Positions 1 to 10,087 of a stretch of 38,046 nt of DNA are shown piece by piece (the first letter of the stretch is position 1; every line of letters starts with the position of its first letter). Made by a program: the position numbers and the translations under genes. This DNA comes from Alectoria sarmentosa. Lineage: Eukaryota; Ascomycota; Lecanoromycetes; Lecanorales; Parmeliaceae. The notes beneath the pieces were generated by a model, which did no database searches, was not told the origin of the DNA, and was given only the letters and a program-made list of their open reading frames with translations. The stretch covers positions 1-38,046 of the forward strand of contig WOGZ01000318.1 of the NCBI GenBank assembly GCA_009733775.1, written 5' to 3'.

Positions 1-120
1 TCATGACCGTACCCACCGTACCCACCGCAGCCACACAATCATGGTCGTACCCACTGCAACCACATGATCATGACCGTACCCACCGTACCCACCGCAGCCA
101 TGGTCGTACCCACTGCAACC
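1..120. repeat. GTACCCAC/CCGCAGCCA minisatellite
   Basis: Tandem, imperfect units built from GTACCCACCG, CAGCCA and CATGATCATGACC. On the opposite strand the unit reads like TGCAGTGGGTACGGTCATGA, which is the unit of the 29-bp array at 4460-5000. The same repeat family therefore occurs in two separate elements of the window. Confidence 0.75.
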
Positions 121-426
121 ATATTATTATTGAATATCGGATAGATAACGGATGGATATCGGATGGATATCGGACGGATAACGAGTGAGTATCGGATGGG
201 CAGCGGATGAACAGCAGTTGAGCATCGGCTGCTCAACCGCTGGGAATCGGATGAAAATCCATCACTTTTCATTAAAACTGCCATCCGATTCTCAGCAGTT
301 GGACAACCGCTGCTCAGCCGCTGCTCAGCCGCTGCCCAATCGCTACCCAGCCGCTACCCATCCGATTTCCATCCGATGTTCATCCGATGTTCATTCGATG
401 TAAGATGCACGAGACAGGCACCGTAG
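1..426. mobile_element. Left-edge copy of a TA-flanked minisatellite-bearing element (cut by window start)
   Basis: A GC-richer block that ends sharply at 426, followed by TA (427-428) and AT-rich DNA. Read outward from 426 on the minus strand the end is CTACGGTGCCTGTCTCG, and the same end, CTACTGTGCCTGTCTCG, starts the block at 37620 after a TA. The two blocks are inverted relative to each other and stay alignable for about 135 bp (roughly 285-426 against 37620-37745). Inside are short degenerate units such as ATCGGATGG and CAGCCGCTGCT. Units around 195-258 are inverted relative to those around 280-400, so the block folds on itself about an AT-rich centre near 265. No coding capacity is believable; reading frames here are only repeat translations. 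The TA at the border suggests movement by a Tc1/mariner-type transposase, but that is inference and the other end lies outside the window. Confidence 0.6.
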
Positions 427-1077
427 TAATAAAGTAGTTAAACGATACGAAAATATAATTTTTCAAAACACAAACTTAAATTAATCAAAGTTTCGACATA
501 AATGTTATATTTTTAAAACTTGTACGTTTATTAAATTTATATACGAATTTATTATTCGAAATCGGATTCAAAGATTTCTTTATGCGTATTATTAATCATA
601 AAAACATTATTTTTAAACATTAAATTTAATTGAATATCAAAATGAAAAATATATGAAAAAACATTCGATATTTTATTATTTCGAAAGTCGTGTTAATCAA
701 TGAAAATGATTATTTCGAATATTTTAATTTAATTCTCGAAATTTCATAATTATACTCGATCGATGTCTTTATTTTCATTTATCAATCGATTATTTTTATT
801 AATAATAAATTTATTAACGAAAAGATTCGTGATATCGTAAATTCGAAAATGATTTTTTATAAAAATCATACTTTGTTGATATATTCGAAAATTATCATAA
901 TAATTTTTGAATCTCCGCGAAAAATTATAATAAACGAAATTATTAAAAATTCTTTAAAATTTTCAAAAAGTTTTAATTCAAATAACGATTTGTTTGATGT
1001 GAAAAAAATTCAATGAGATTTTCAATAAGTTAAAATTGTCTTAAGCAAAACGTTAAAAGATCAAAACTGTCAAGAGA

Positions 1078-1321
1078 ATCGCTATGTTGCCATGTTGCCA
1101 AGCTCATTGTATCTGCCAGACGATACCTTGCCAAGTTTATAACTTGGCAAGAAGTTGATAGATAACCAATTCTCATAGAAGAATCGATCAATTTACAACC
1201 ACTCAAAATATGACCTTTCTGATGTACTACATTGCCGACACCATTGTGTCGCCAACCATGATCATATCGCCTATCATGGGCTTGACAAACACCTCATAGC
1301 CGACCAACCGTATTCTCAACA
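1078..1321. mobile_element. Solo LTR, little mutated, with 5-bp target duplication
   Basis: This 244-bp segment starts TGTCAAGAGAAT and ends ATTCTCAACA, so it has TG...CA ends and short inverted termini. It is flanked on both sides by aaaac (1073-1077 and 1322-1326), a 5-bp duplication as left by LTR-retrotransposon integrases. There is no internal region and no second LTR, so it fits a solo LTR left by LTR-LTR recombination. It is clearly richer in G+C than the surrounding sequence and keeps many CpA/CpT sites, so it has escaped most RIP-like mutation. It contains a perfect hairpin, CTTGCCAAGTT-TAT-AACTTGGCAAG, at about 1126-1150. It does not match the LTRs of the other elements here. Orientation is unknown. 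A small TIR element is the main alternative. Confidence 0.75.
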
Positions 1322-2219
1322 AAAACATATTTATACTCGTTTTAAAAATGTTTAAACTTTTACGATCACGTTTTTATTAAATACTTCGAATATTCTTTCA
1401 CGAATTATTACAATCCTTTTTTCAAATTGATTTATCGAAATCTTCAACGTATCAAATACATCAACATCATCTTTTTCACAAATGTCATTACGATAAACAT
1501 TTTCTATCAAAAAAATAATCAAAAGTTTTCCGCAACAACATCTTTTAAGACTTGAAAAATTTGAGAAATGAACTTTTCAATTAAAATTCGTATATGTTTT
1601 AAATTCTTTCATTATTATCGAAATATAAAAGTTACGTATATTATATTTATTATAACAATATCGCCATCTCAATCGTGAAAATCTTATCAACTTTTTTTGC
1701 ACAAATCTTATCACACATCGTATTTAAACCGTCTCGGAAATTAAATTAATTTTCTCGAAATTTTAAAAGAAATAATCTACTCATATCGAATAATAATTAC
1801 GAAATTTAATATGAAACGAATTAAAAGAGAAAATGTATAATTTTATAAAATCTACGAATAAACGTTTTTTTTATAAAACGCACGTGTTATAATAATGAAT
1901 AAGATTGAAAATTTAAAATCTAATAATAAATCACGAATGCTTTTTAATTATTTTAAAATAACAAAAAAAAATCGAAAGCACACCTCGAGTTTAATTTCAA
2001 GATATATAATCATTTTTCAAATTTTAAATATAATTATTTCTTTTTAACAAATTTAAAATATGCTTATTTTATTATCACATTGCATTTTAAAATTCGATAT
2101 TATCTTATTTCATAATCTTTGAAATAAATTAAATACAATTTACGAGAATATAACAAAAATCACAATTTATAAAATAAACTTTATCATAATAAAACTTGTA
2201 TATAAAGCTTTCGACTTTA

Positions 2220-2590
2220 TTTTAACATTAAATTTTAAATTATCTTTATTACATTCAACGAATTCGATAATTTCATTATTTATCATCTTTTATATGAATG
2301 ATTTTTTTAATAATTTTCGAAATTTCGAGAATCTTTTTTGTTTTTTATGAAATTATTTCTTTCTCAAAATTAAATAAACGAAATTCTTATTTTTATTCAA
2401 AAAACTTCGATTATTTGTTACAAAAATCAAAACCCTTAATGTGATACATAAAATTGAAAAAAAAAATGCATATTTTTTGATAGAAAATAATTAAGATAAC
2501 TCGATAACCTACGTCAATCAATTAATCAAAAATAAAAAGATTTTTTAATACGATAGATATTATAAGAAAATGAATAAAGAATTTTGCGAA
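2220..2590 (+). pseudogene. Gypsy reverse transcriptase remnant
   Basis: In the frame of 2291 the translation contains YMNDFF (2291-2308). It resembles the Y-x-D-D catalytic box of gypsy reverse transcriptase with the first Asp (GAY) changed to Asn (AAT). About 50 codons further comes KLRLFVTKIKTLNVIH, like the RT segment S-K-x-x-F-x-x-x-x-x-x-L-G-x-I-V that follows the box in this family. The frame is closed by several TAA/TGA codons at plausible Gln/Trp positions. The match is only motif-level. The integrase further on is in another frame, so at least one indel lies between. It would have copied the element's RNA in virus-like particles; it is now inactive. Confidence 0.5.
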
Positions 2591-3539
2591 AATAATTAAA
2601 CTTTTATTACGATTGAAGAAAAAAATCAAATGAAAATGAATTTAATCAAAATAATTATTTTTCGAAATTTTGAAAATCAAATGCTTTATAAAAACAAAAA
2701 TGCATGAATTTGATTTGAAAATCGTCATTCATTTTTATACGAACGCATCGAGATTTATCGTAAAATTTGTTATTATTCAATTTTAATTTATTTCTTAAAT
2801 CGACATTATGATTATTTTAATAAAAGTAAATGTTATCTCTTTGCAAAAAGCTTTTCATATTAAAATATTTAAAATTATTTCGAAAATTATTATGATAAAG
2901 AAGAATGTCGAAAAGAATATTAAGATTTTTATTTTGTATGACTCATTTATTTTCAACATTATTTAACGAAAATATCTCACTTATAAGCGAGAGCTTTGCG
3001 TTATTATTATATTTTACTCAAAATATAATTATTTATATAAACATTTTTATTATTCGATTATGATTCACATTAATCATAAAATTTTTATTCATTTTTTGAC
3101 ATCGAATTTGTACGAAAACGTTTATGAACATTAAGTAAATAAATTAAAACGTCTTAATTTTATCATCGAATATATTTTAAAACCTCGCAATAAAATAATC
3201 GACGAATTATTTAAAACCTTATTCGATTCAAAATGTTCGAAAGTTTTCGTAATTATTTAAAAATAACAAAAACTTGAATTTTAAAAATTTAAATAAATTT
3301 AAAAGAACGAGAAAAATGAATTCGATTCATTTTTAACAATTTTATTTATCTTAAAACAATTGAAAATCTGTGATAAAGAAACGTTATATAATATTTTTAA
3401 AAGCGATAACATTAAAATCAAAAAAGATTATATTTATAAAAGTCTTCGATAAAACGTTTTTTAACTCGTGAATCGAATATTATAATAACAACATATAATT
3501 CGAAAACGTATATCGATTTCTTATAAAAGCATTAAAAGT

Positions 3540-3924
3540 TTTTAATTTCATTATCGCTTTACTTCGCAAGGCTTATGAATATAAGATTATATATCACATT
3601 TTATAATCTTTCAAAAGGGGAATATATTTATCGTGCGTATCGAAAGGAAAAGTTTTTACATTATTATGAGAATCTTATAATCAAATTAAATCTTAAATTA
3701 AAGCAAACACATTAACTCGTCTTCGAAAATGTTATTAATTAAATCAATTTTAAAATGTTGAAAAATGTATTATAAAATGTTTAAAATGCGCAAAACACGA
3801 GTTCGTCGCACGATCTCAATTATTAAACCCGATTATAATTATATATTCATTTTAATTGTGAAAAATGAATTTTATAAAATCGCTTTCCGCTATCAAAGCA
3901 GGAAATATATATATTTTCAACATA
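3540..3924 (+). pseudogene. Gypsy integrase, zinc-finger part and start of core
   Basis: In the frame of 3778 the translation shows a leucine/arginine-rich LTRLRKCY segment, then CLKC (3778-3789), the two cysteines of the HHCC integrase zinc finger. About 25 residues later comes MNFIKSLSAIKAGNIYI, the decayed counterpart of the family's M/I-D-F-I-G-P-L-P-x-T-K-x-G-N-x-Y-I. The first catalytic Asp of the DDE triad is Asn here (GAT to AAT), and two Gly codons are lost through G-to-A changes. In-frame TAA and TGA codons fall where Gln or Trp are expected. The frame is cut at the TA target (3923-3924) by the minisatellite element and resumes at 5363. The enzyme inserted the element's cDNA into the genome. 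Confidence 0.8.
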
Positions 3925-4076
3925 CTGTTTAGGCCCCCCGCGGAGATTTAAAATTGTAATATAACGGTTGTTCAATGATTGTATATCTATTTTAAATGTA
4001 CGTCGGTTATATATCGGTTGAAAAACGATTTAAAAACTCGATATGTGATTGAGACTTTTTGGAAGGAGCCATACAA

Positions 4077-4445
4077 TCAGATTCATAATCATCGCAATCA
4101 TATATTCATGATCATCGCAGTCATATATTTATGATCATCGCAATCACATATTTATGACCATCGTAATCATATATTCATGGCCATCGCAGTCACATATCCA
4201 TGGTCATCGCAGTCACAGACCCGTATTCATCGCAATCACATATTCATGGTCATCGCAATCACATATTCATGGTCATCGCAATCACATATCCATGGCCATC
4301 GTAGTCACATATCCGTGATCATCGTAGTCACAAACCCGTACCCATCGCAGTCACAGACCCGTACTCATCGCAGTCACAGACCCGTACCTATCGCAGTCAT
4401 ATATTTATGACCATCGCAATCACATATTCATGGCTGTTACAATCA
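4077..4445. repeat. Minisatellite array, 23-bp unit, left arm of palindrome
   Basis: About 16 tandem units with a 23-bp period, for example CATCGCAATCACATATTCAT plus GGT. Variants carry CCCGTA, CAGACC or CATATCC. The reverse complement of the unit matches the core of the array at 4460-5000, so the two arrays point at each other around a centre near 4455. The open frame across this array is just a repeat translation, not a gene. Confidence 0.85.
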
Positions 4446-4459
4446 TATGATCATCGCTA

Positions 4460-5000
4460 TCGTAATGATCATAATCATATGGTTACAACGGGTACGGCCA
4501 CGATCATGTGATTGCAATGAATATAATCATGGATATGTGGTTGTAGTGAATACGGCCTTGATCATGTGATTGCAATGGGTACGGTCATGATCATGTGATT
4601 ACAATGAATATGATCATGGGTATGTGATTGCAGTGGGTACGGCCTTGATCATGTGATTATAGTGAGTATGATCATGGGTATGTGATTGCAATGAGTACGG
4701 TCTTGATCATATGATTGCAATGAATACGGTCACGATCATGTGATTGCAGTGGGTATAGCCATGAATATGTGATTGTAGTGGAAACGGCCACGATTATGTG
4801 GTTGTAGTGGGTATGGTCATGGGTATGTGATTGTAATGGGAACGGTTATGATTATGTGATTGTAATGAATACGGTCATGAATATGTGGTTGCAATGGGAA
4901 CGGTCATGATCATGTGGTTGTAATGAATACGGTTATGGGTATGTGATTGTAGTGAGAACGGTCATGATTATGTGATTGCGATGATCACGGGTATATGATA
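4460..5000. repeat. Minisatellite array, 29-bp unit, right arm of palindrome
   Basis: About 18 tandem units with a 29-bp period, for example TGTGATTGCAATGGGTACGG plus TCATGATCA. It shares its core with the reverse complement of the left array but has about 6 extra bases (GGTACG or GGAACG) per unit. Unit variants alternate between GATCATG and GGTATG forms, which suggests a higher-order repeat of two units. Confidence 0.85.
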
Positions 5001-5362
5001 GTAAAAAAACCAAAAAACGGTTGTTTGATGATTAATTAATCAATAACGTTGTAAAGGTTGTTCAATCGCTTTTGGTTTTAGGAAAGGCGTTGGGTTTTTT
5101 TGTTAGTTGAACAACAGTTTTTTGATATTTGTTATTCGTTTTTATGATGTTGTTGCAATCGATGCATAATCGTTATACAATCGTCATATAATTATGACAT
5201 ATTTGTCAACGTTTATCGTCAGTTGAATAACGGTTGACAATGCTTCAAAGCTAAAAAACAGTCGTTGTATAATCGTTGAAAACCCGACAAACAATCGTTA
5301 CAGATTGAACATTTCAATCGAAAAACGCGAGGCCTAAAATATATCAGACGGGCAGGATAGTA

Positions 5363-6211
5363 ATTTATTATTTTTCGCGATTTAATATTTTTTTCGTTAT
5401 TAAAACAATTAATATTAAAAATGTAATTTAATGTTTAAAACTCGCCTTTATAATGTATTAAAAGTTTTATATAATATATTACGATCGAAGATAACATTTC
5501 TTTAATAACGAATTTCGAAAAAAATTTCGAAATGAAAAAATATAAATCATTTATAATTTATCGAGATCTTTTAAAAATATTAAAATAATGAAATCTTTTA
5601 ATCGATTGTTCGAAGACGTTTTGCGTAAACATTTTATCGAATTGAAATGAGATCAGCGAATATTAAAGATAATTAAAAACATAAATTCTCATATTATTAA
5701 ACATTTCGATTTTTTGCAAAAAACTTCAATTTTCGTAATTATTCTTTTCGTTTTATCAAAAAAAGACGTTCACGCATAAATAACATAATTGAAAAAACCT
5801 TTCGCACATATTCAAATCGTTAAACAATATCTTATTTATCGAATAAATCTTCATAACACAATTAAGTAATGTTTTAATTTACGAAAATAAAAAATGATAA
5901 CTCGTTATAATTATAAAATTATAATTATTATACATCACATCGAAGATTTTATTATGATATATTTAAAAAACATTAATAAGCTTCAGATTAAATGGCGAGA
6001 ATCTTTTCGCATTAATGATTATAATGAATTTCATAAACGATTCTTTACACTTTTGCAATTAAATGATCGAAAAATTAAACATTTATATTATGACGATTAT
6101 TTGAAACAATTCGTCTCACGCTTAGGCTATTTTGTTGAAACTTTTGATATATTATTATTACTCTTTAAAATCGTGCGTTATAAACGAGTTCGTTTTATAA
6201 TTTTCGTTTGA
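5363..6211 (+). pseudogene. Gypsy integrase catalytic core and GPY/F module
   Basis: Continues the integrase of 3540-3924 in frame 2. From 5363 the translation runs I-Y-Y-F-S-R-F, then a Y-x-D-R-x-x-H-F-F-N region (about 5485-5515). This matches the fungal gypsy integrase segment Y-C-D-R-G-Q-H-F-x-N with the second catalytic Asp kept. The region around 5588 (S-F-N-R-L-F-E-D-V-L-R-K) corresponds to the V-E-x-x-N-R-x-L-E-D-V-L-R-K helix that holds the catalytic Glu. The longest open stretch (5894-6211, 105 codons) contains I-K-W-R-E-S-F-R-I and, downstream, QLNDRKIKHLYYDDYLKQFV. These are the decayed form of the GPY/F module (P-R-W-R-G-P-F-R-I...L-N-G-R-K-I-x-x-x-F-H-G-D-x-L-K-x-F-V). The GPY/F module follows the core in many gypsy integrases and assists integration. 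Stops in frame are TAA and TGA. Confidence 0.85.
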
Positions 6212-6921
6212 TATATCTTGAGAAGACTTTATTGATTTGAAAAATCTCATATAATTAATCGAGTATTAATCGATTTGTTATATAAGAAACTTTCAAAGTT
6301 TTTTTCATGATGTGTTAGACAGAAACTCATTTTCGTGCGCTTAAAACATTTATCGAAGCATATTTTAAAATACTTGTCGAAGTATTTTTCGGAACATTCG
6401 TCGAGGTTTTTTTTATTTGTGAAACGGATTTTCAAGACGATTTTTCTTGCTATTATACATCATAAAAGAAATTTTTATTTTTCGAAACATGTGTTATTTG
6501 TTTGTAAAAGACTTCGAAAAGTTTATTGAAACTTCTTACGAAAGGAAAGTCGGATATGAATTTAGAAAAAAAATGTCGGTGTTGTTGAAAGAAGTTTCGA
6601 TTCGTTTAAATAGTTTCGAAAAATTTTCTCGGGGCTTTTTATAATCTTTTCTATGTGTTTGTTCGAAGAAAGAATATTTATAATGGTTTTCGAGAATTGT
6701 TTACAGAGTTTATATGCTTGTATAAAGCTTTTGCTATAATCGCGAAGGTTTGATTTTGTTTGTTTTATAATAGTTGATAAAGGCGATTTAAAAGCCTTTT
6801 GCAACTAGGCTTTATATAGTTAGGCGTCTTGGCTGAAGAAGGTATATGTAGCTGCAAAAAGCTTTTTAGAAAATCATCCCTCTTATTTACAAGAATCGTG
6901 TTTCTCTGTTTTATCTAATTT
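6212..6921 (+). pseudogene. Unidentified frame downstream of the integrase
   Basis: The integrase frame stays readable in frame 2 for about 230 more codons with about 10 stops, all TGA, TAA or TAG. It includes an imperfect repeat of the type L-S-K-x-x-x-K-Y (6335-6400). The last 45 codons (about 6785-6921) are richer in G+C and look much less mutated, containing DLKAFCN and ASWLKKVYVAAKSFLENH. I do not recognise a domain. It could be the C-terminal tail of the gypsy polyprotein or a read-through into 3' sequence. It ends abruptly where LINE sequence begins at 6922. Short reading frames on the minus strand here overlap it and have no family support. Confidence 0.4.
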
Positions 6922-9548
6922 CTCGATTGTTGAAAAATCGTTTTTTTATCTTTTATATCACATAAATGTCTTATAATATTCATTATATAAATCGTCTTTT
7001 TTAAACGATAATTTTAACGTCGTTCGATAAATAACGATTTTAATCTTTTATAACGATATTAGTTTTTTTAAGCTTAATATCGTTCTCGACGATATTCTTT
7101 TTATAATACAATTTAATATTTATTTTCTAATTTTTTCGTCGAAAGTTTTAATATCATAAAGATTTCGATAATAATTCGTTATTGTTTTGAAAATATCTTT
7201 TAAATTCGAATATGTTATATTATTATCATTTTTTAATATTTTAATGAAATTATAATTCATTTTTCGTGTTTTAAAAAAAATCATTTCGTTAATTTTTCGT
7301 TAAATATAAAATGTTTCGTTATTGCATTATATGCGTAATTTTTATTGAAAATGTTCGTAAAATATTTCTTTCGCGTTTTAATAATTAATAACTTTATTTT
7401 TAATTCGAAATTTATTTTGTGTGAATTTCTCTTTTTTTGATACATTAATTTTTTACGTTATAAATTAAACTTCAATTTGTCGTTAACTCGTTTATCGCTT
7501 TTATCGATGTCTTTTAAAAATTGAATCATCAATGTTTTATATATATTTCATTTTTTTAAAAAGGTCAAATTCGAAAGCGTTTTCAGAATCTATAAATAAG
7601 ATTTTCGTATTTATTTCTTTTATAAAATTATAAAAAGCAATCGTCATTTTCTTAAATCTTTAATAATCGTAAAAACCAGCTTAATTATAATTATGATCGT
7701 TTTATAATCGATAAATAATTCGCTTAATATAATGTTTTATTCTTTAAACTTATTCAGTTAATCTTTTTTAACGTATATTTTATCAATTTTTAAGTATAAA
7801 ATATCGTTAACATAATATATAAAAATATTCAAATCAAGATTCTTAATTTTTAAATTATTTATTAATTTATATGTGCCATTTCTTTCAAATTGTGTTAATA
7901 ATTTCGAAAGTTTTCATAAATAAAAGATTCGCGAAGATATTTATGAGACTTTATTTATCGTTAACAATATCAAATTTCAATTTTTTTTCATTATGTTACA
8001 AAGCAAAGAAATCGAATTGCGTTAAAATATCTCATTTTTTTTAAAAATCAAATTAAACATTCGATGTTTTAAATCGAATCGTAAACAAATATCACGTTGA
8101 ACGAGTAACCTCGATATAAAATATCATTTATCAAAATGCGATCGTTATCGTTGATATAAAAAATATAATTTAAATCATTATTAAACGTTTATATTATAAT
8201 TTTGACATTAATTATAATAGTAATCTTATTATAATTTATAATATAAATAATAATGTGTATTTGCGAAAACAAATTTTTATAATATTTCGCGAATTCAATG
8301 AGCAGATTGATTTTTTATAAAAATAAAACGTTCACGTTATAATTTTACATTATATTATATATATCTTTAAATCGTGTTAAATTCAAAATAAAACGAACAT
8401 TTAATGAGACGATTTTTATTTTATATATTATCATAATAATTATAATATAAAAAGTTTATTTTTTAATAAAAAGAATTTAATCTTTTTAAAAAATTTAAAA
8501 CTTATTATAATTTTATAATCATAAATAATATAATTTATCTTACGACAGATTTCGCAAATTTCGTTAATATTTATTGATTTAAATTTTATTATAAATAACG
8601 CGTCAAAATTTGATTTCGACTTTTTAATTTCAAATTCAAATTTTTTTAAATCGAAATTTACCTCAAAAATAACAACGATTTTTATTTTGATCACATAAAA
8701 CTACTCTTTATATTTCAATCAAAACTTCTTTTTTTTAAATTTCTTTAAACCCTTAATTTGCATTATTAAAACATAATAATTTATAACTTCGAAAGAGTTT
8801 TTTGAGATAATGAAAACTTATAAATTATTAATATGATATATTATAATTTTAATTTTATATCGTTTTTTATCTTTTTTAATAAAGATCGATATATTTTTCG
8901 TTGTATTTTTAACTTTATTAAAACAATAATGCATCATTTAATTTTTATTGTTATACTTTTTTGCGAACTCAACGTTTTTAAAATTCATGATATTTTTAAA
9001 TGTCTTCAAAACTTGTTTTAATGTAAACTCTTTATTTTTCTCTCGTAACGCGATTAACATTTTCAAATAAAATCATTTATCATCGACAAGTTTCGATTTC
9101 ATTAAAAAGATTATCGTTTTTTTTTTGATTTTGATTTTCTTCTTTTTATTTCTTTTTGTAAAAATTATTTTCTCGATAAAAGAAAAAGAGATAATCAAAT
9201 TGTTATTTAAATTTGATTTTGATTTGAGACGATTAAGAATTCGTATCTTTTCGAAATTATCCTCTATTGACGACGAGTTTTGAATAAAATTCACTTTTTC
9301 AATTTATTGTCTCTTTTTTTTTATCGTTTTCTTCGAGAATATTAACGTAATAACACGCATTTTTTTGATTGAATCGACGAATAATAAAAACGAAATGTTA
9401 AAAACATTTAAAACACGCGAATAAGCAATTTGTTTATTCGAAATGTTGATTTTTATAACATCAAATGAGATTTTGAGTATCGAAAACGAATAATTTTGAA
9501 TTCAATAATAATCGTTCGTTTCTCTCTTCTTTCGACATTTAAGATAAA
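6922..9548 (-). mobile_element. Internal fragment of a LINE retrotransposon (copy A)
   Basis: This segment aligns end to end with two pieces of the LINE at 22091-35711: 6922-8990 with about 24964-27010, and 8990-9548 with about 34188-34773. The differences are mostly C/T and G/A. The alignment shows that the 7.2-kb copia element C1 is an insertion in the other copy and absent here. On the minus strand the fragment covers the region before the RT (lysine-rich frames at 9073-9294 and 8440-8694) and the start of the RT (about 6960-7260). It stops before the NYR box. It lacks both the 5' kilobase and the 3' half. LINEs are normally truncated at the 5' end, so loss of the 3' half points to a rearrangement. 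Confidence 0.8.
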
Positions 9549-9829
9549 CTTACCTTCTTCTCAAATGGTAACGATTTGACGAAGATTTGACAACCGCTGA
9601 ATAGTCGCTGAACAGTCGCTGAACAGCCGTTTGAAAACCTTTTAAAGATGTATAGCGGCTTTTCAATCATCGTATATCTGATGGAAAACCACCATCGAGT
9701 GAACATCGGATGATCATCGAATATATATCGAATGTTAAATTTGTGTGACGATCATATTAATAACGTACTCAATAAAAAAAAATCATAAACTTACGACAAA
9801 AATCATCGTGATTAAGAAACTTTTAATGT
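9549..9829. repeat. Decayed relative of the CGCTGAACAG / CATCGGATG repeat family
   Basis: Between the LINE fragment and the TR-GAG element. At 9590-9645 there are tandem units of the type AGTCGCTGAACAGTCGCTGA, and at 9690-9735 units of the type CATCGGATGATCATCGAATA. Both unit types occur in the two edge elements (1-426, 37620-38046). I could not define ends or a target duplication. The stretch 9740-9829 holds nothing I recognise and is the target of the insertion at 9830. Confidence 0.5.
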
Positions 9830-9958
9830 TGTCAAAATTTGGCCCTCAAGACATTTCAGTTATCTCGTATTTCGAAACATTTAATTTCGTTATTGTATAT
9901 ATTACTGGTCTCAGAGACATTTTGAACAATTAATTCATTCATTTTAAATATTTCAACA
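9830..9958 (+). repeat. 5' LTR of TR-GAG element
   Basis: 129 bp, TG...CA ends, paired with 11189-11317. Preceded by the target duplication aatgt (9825-9829). Confidence 0.9.
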
Positions 9959-9974
9959 GGTTATGCGACCGATA
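9959..9974 (+). promoter_or_regulatory. Putative primer binding site of TR-GAG element
   Basis: GGTTATGCGACCG lies directly after the 5' LTR. It resembles GGTTATGAGCCC, the complement of the initiator tRNA-Met anticodon arm used by Ty1/copia-type elements, with about 9 of 12 bases the same. The tRNA assignment is inference. Confidence 0.5.
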
Positions 9975-10087
9975 CTAACGCTATCTGACATTGCTATTTT
10001 ACGTTATTACGATATCATATACGCATATACACTACTTGCAATTTCGAGTATTATCGAATCAAAATCTCTGCCCCTGTACCACGCAAA

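Larger units (their letters stand above)
3925..5360. mobile_element. TA-flanked non-autonomous element carrying an inverted pair of minisatellite arrays
   Basis: This 1436-bp insertion sits inside the gypsy integrase. The integrase reads ...I-F-N-I up to 3924 in frame 1 and ...I-Y-Y-F-S-R-F from 5363 in frame 2. Removing 1436 bp plus one duplicated TA (3923-3924 or 5361-5362) joins them in frame. The ends are CTGTTTAGGCCCC on the left and, on the opposite strand, CTATCCTGCCCGTC on the right: imperfect inverted termini. The right end resembles the ends at 426 and 37620 (CTACTGTGCCTGTCTC). Next to both ends are motifs of the type CGGTTGTTCAA or GTTGAACAAC (about 3963-4030 and 5010-5300), possibly subterminal repeats. 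The centre is a large imperfect palindrome of minisatellite units. There is no coding region. Mobilisation by a Tc1/mariner-type transposase in trans is inferred from the TA duplication only. Confidence 0.75.
429..6921 (+). mobile_element. Decayed Ty3/gypsy-like LTR retrotransposon, interrupted twice
   Basis: Conceptual translation of the + strand gives, in order, an RT-like YMND-DFF region near 2291, a gypsy integrase zinc-finger region at 3540-3924, an integrase core (5363-5760) and a GPY/F module (about 5930-6150). This is the gypsy order RT-RNase H-integrase, not the copia order. Two younger insertions split it: the solo LTR at 1078-1321 and the TA-flanked element at 3925-5360. I found no LTR of its own. 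The left side abuts the edge element at 429 and the right side stops where LINE sequence starts at 6922, so both ends are missing or masked. Regions 429-1077 and 1327-2200 should hold gag and protease by position, but I could not recognise them. 2600-3540 should hold RNase H and is also too decayed to call. Confidence 0.75.

Noticed and set aside
4177..4410. Open frame of 77 codons with histidine/serine-rich repeats
   Set aside because: Pure translation of the 23-bp minisatellite; open only because the repeat unit lacks stops.
4077..5000. Regularly spaced repeats reminiscent of a CRISPR array
   Set aside because: Units are contiguous with no unique spacers, and unit length and orientation change at the centre. 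The setting is a eukaryotic transposon island.
6247..6804. Two minus-strand frames (6247-6435, 6562-6804)
   Set aside because: They overlap the degraded plus-strand frame that continues the gypsy integrase and have no recognised domain.
9745..9933. Plus-strand frame across the left LTR of the TR-GAG element
   Set aside because: It crosses the LTR border and the target duplication, so it arose by insertion, not as a gene.
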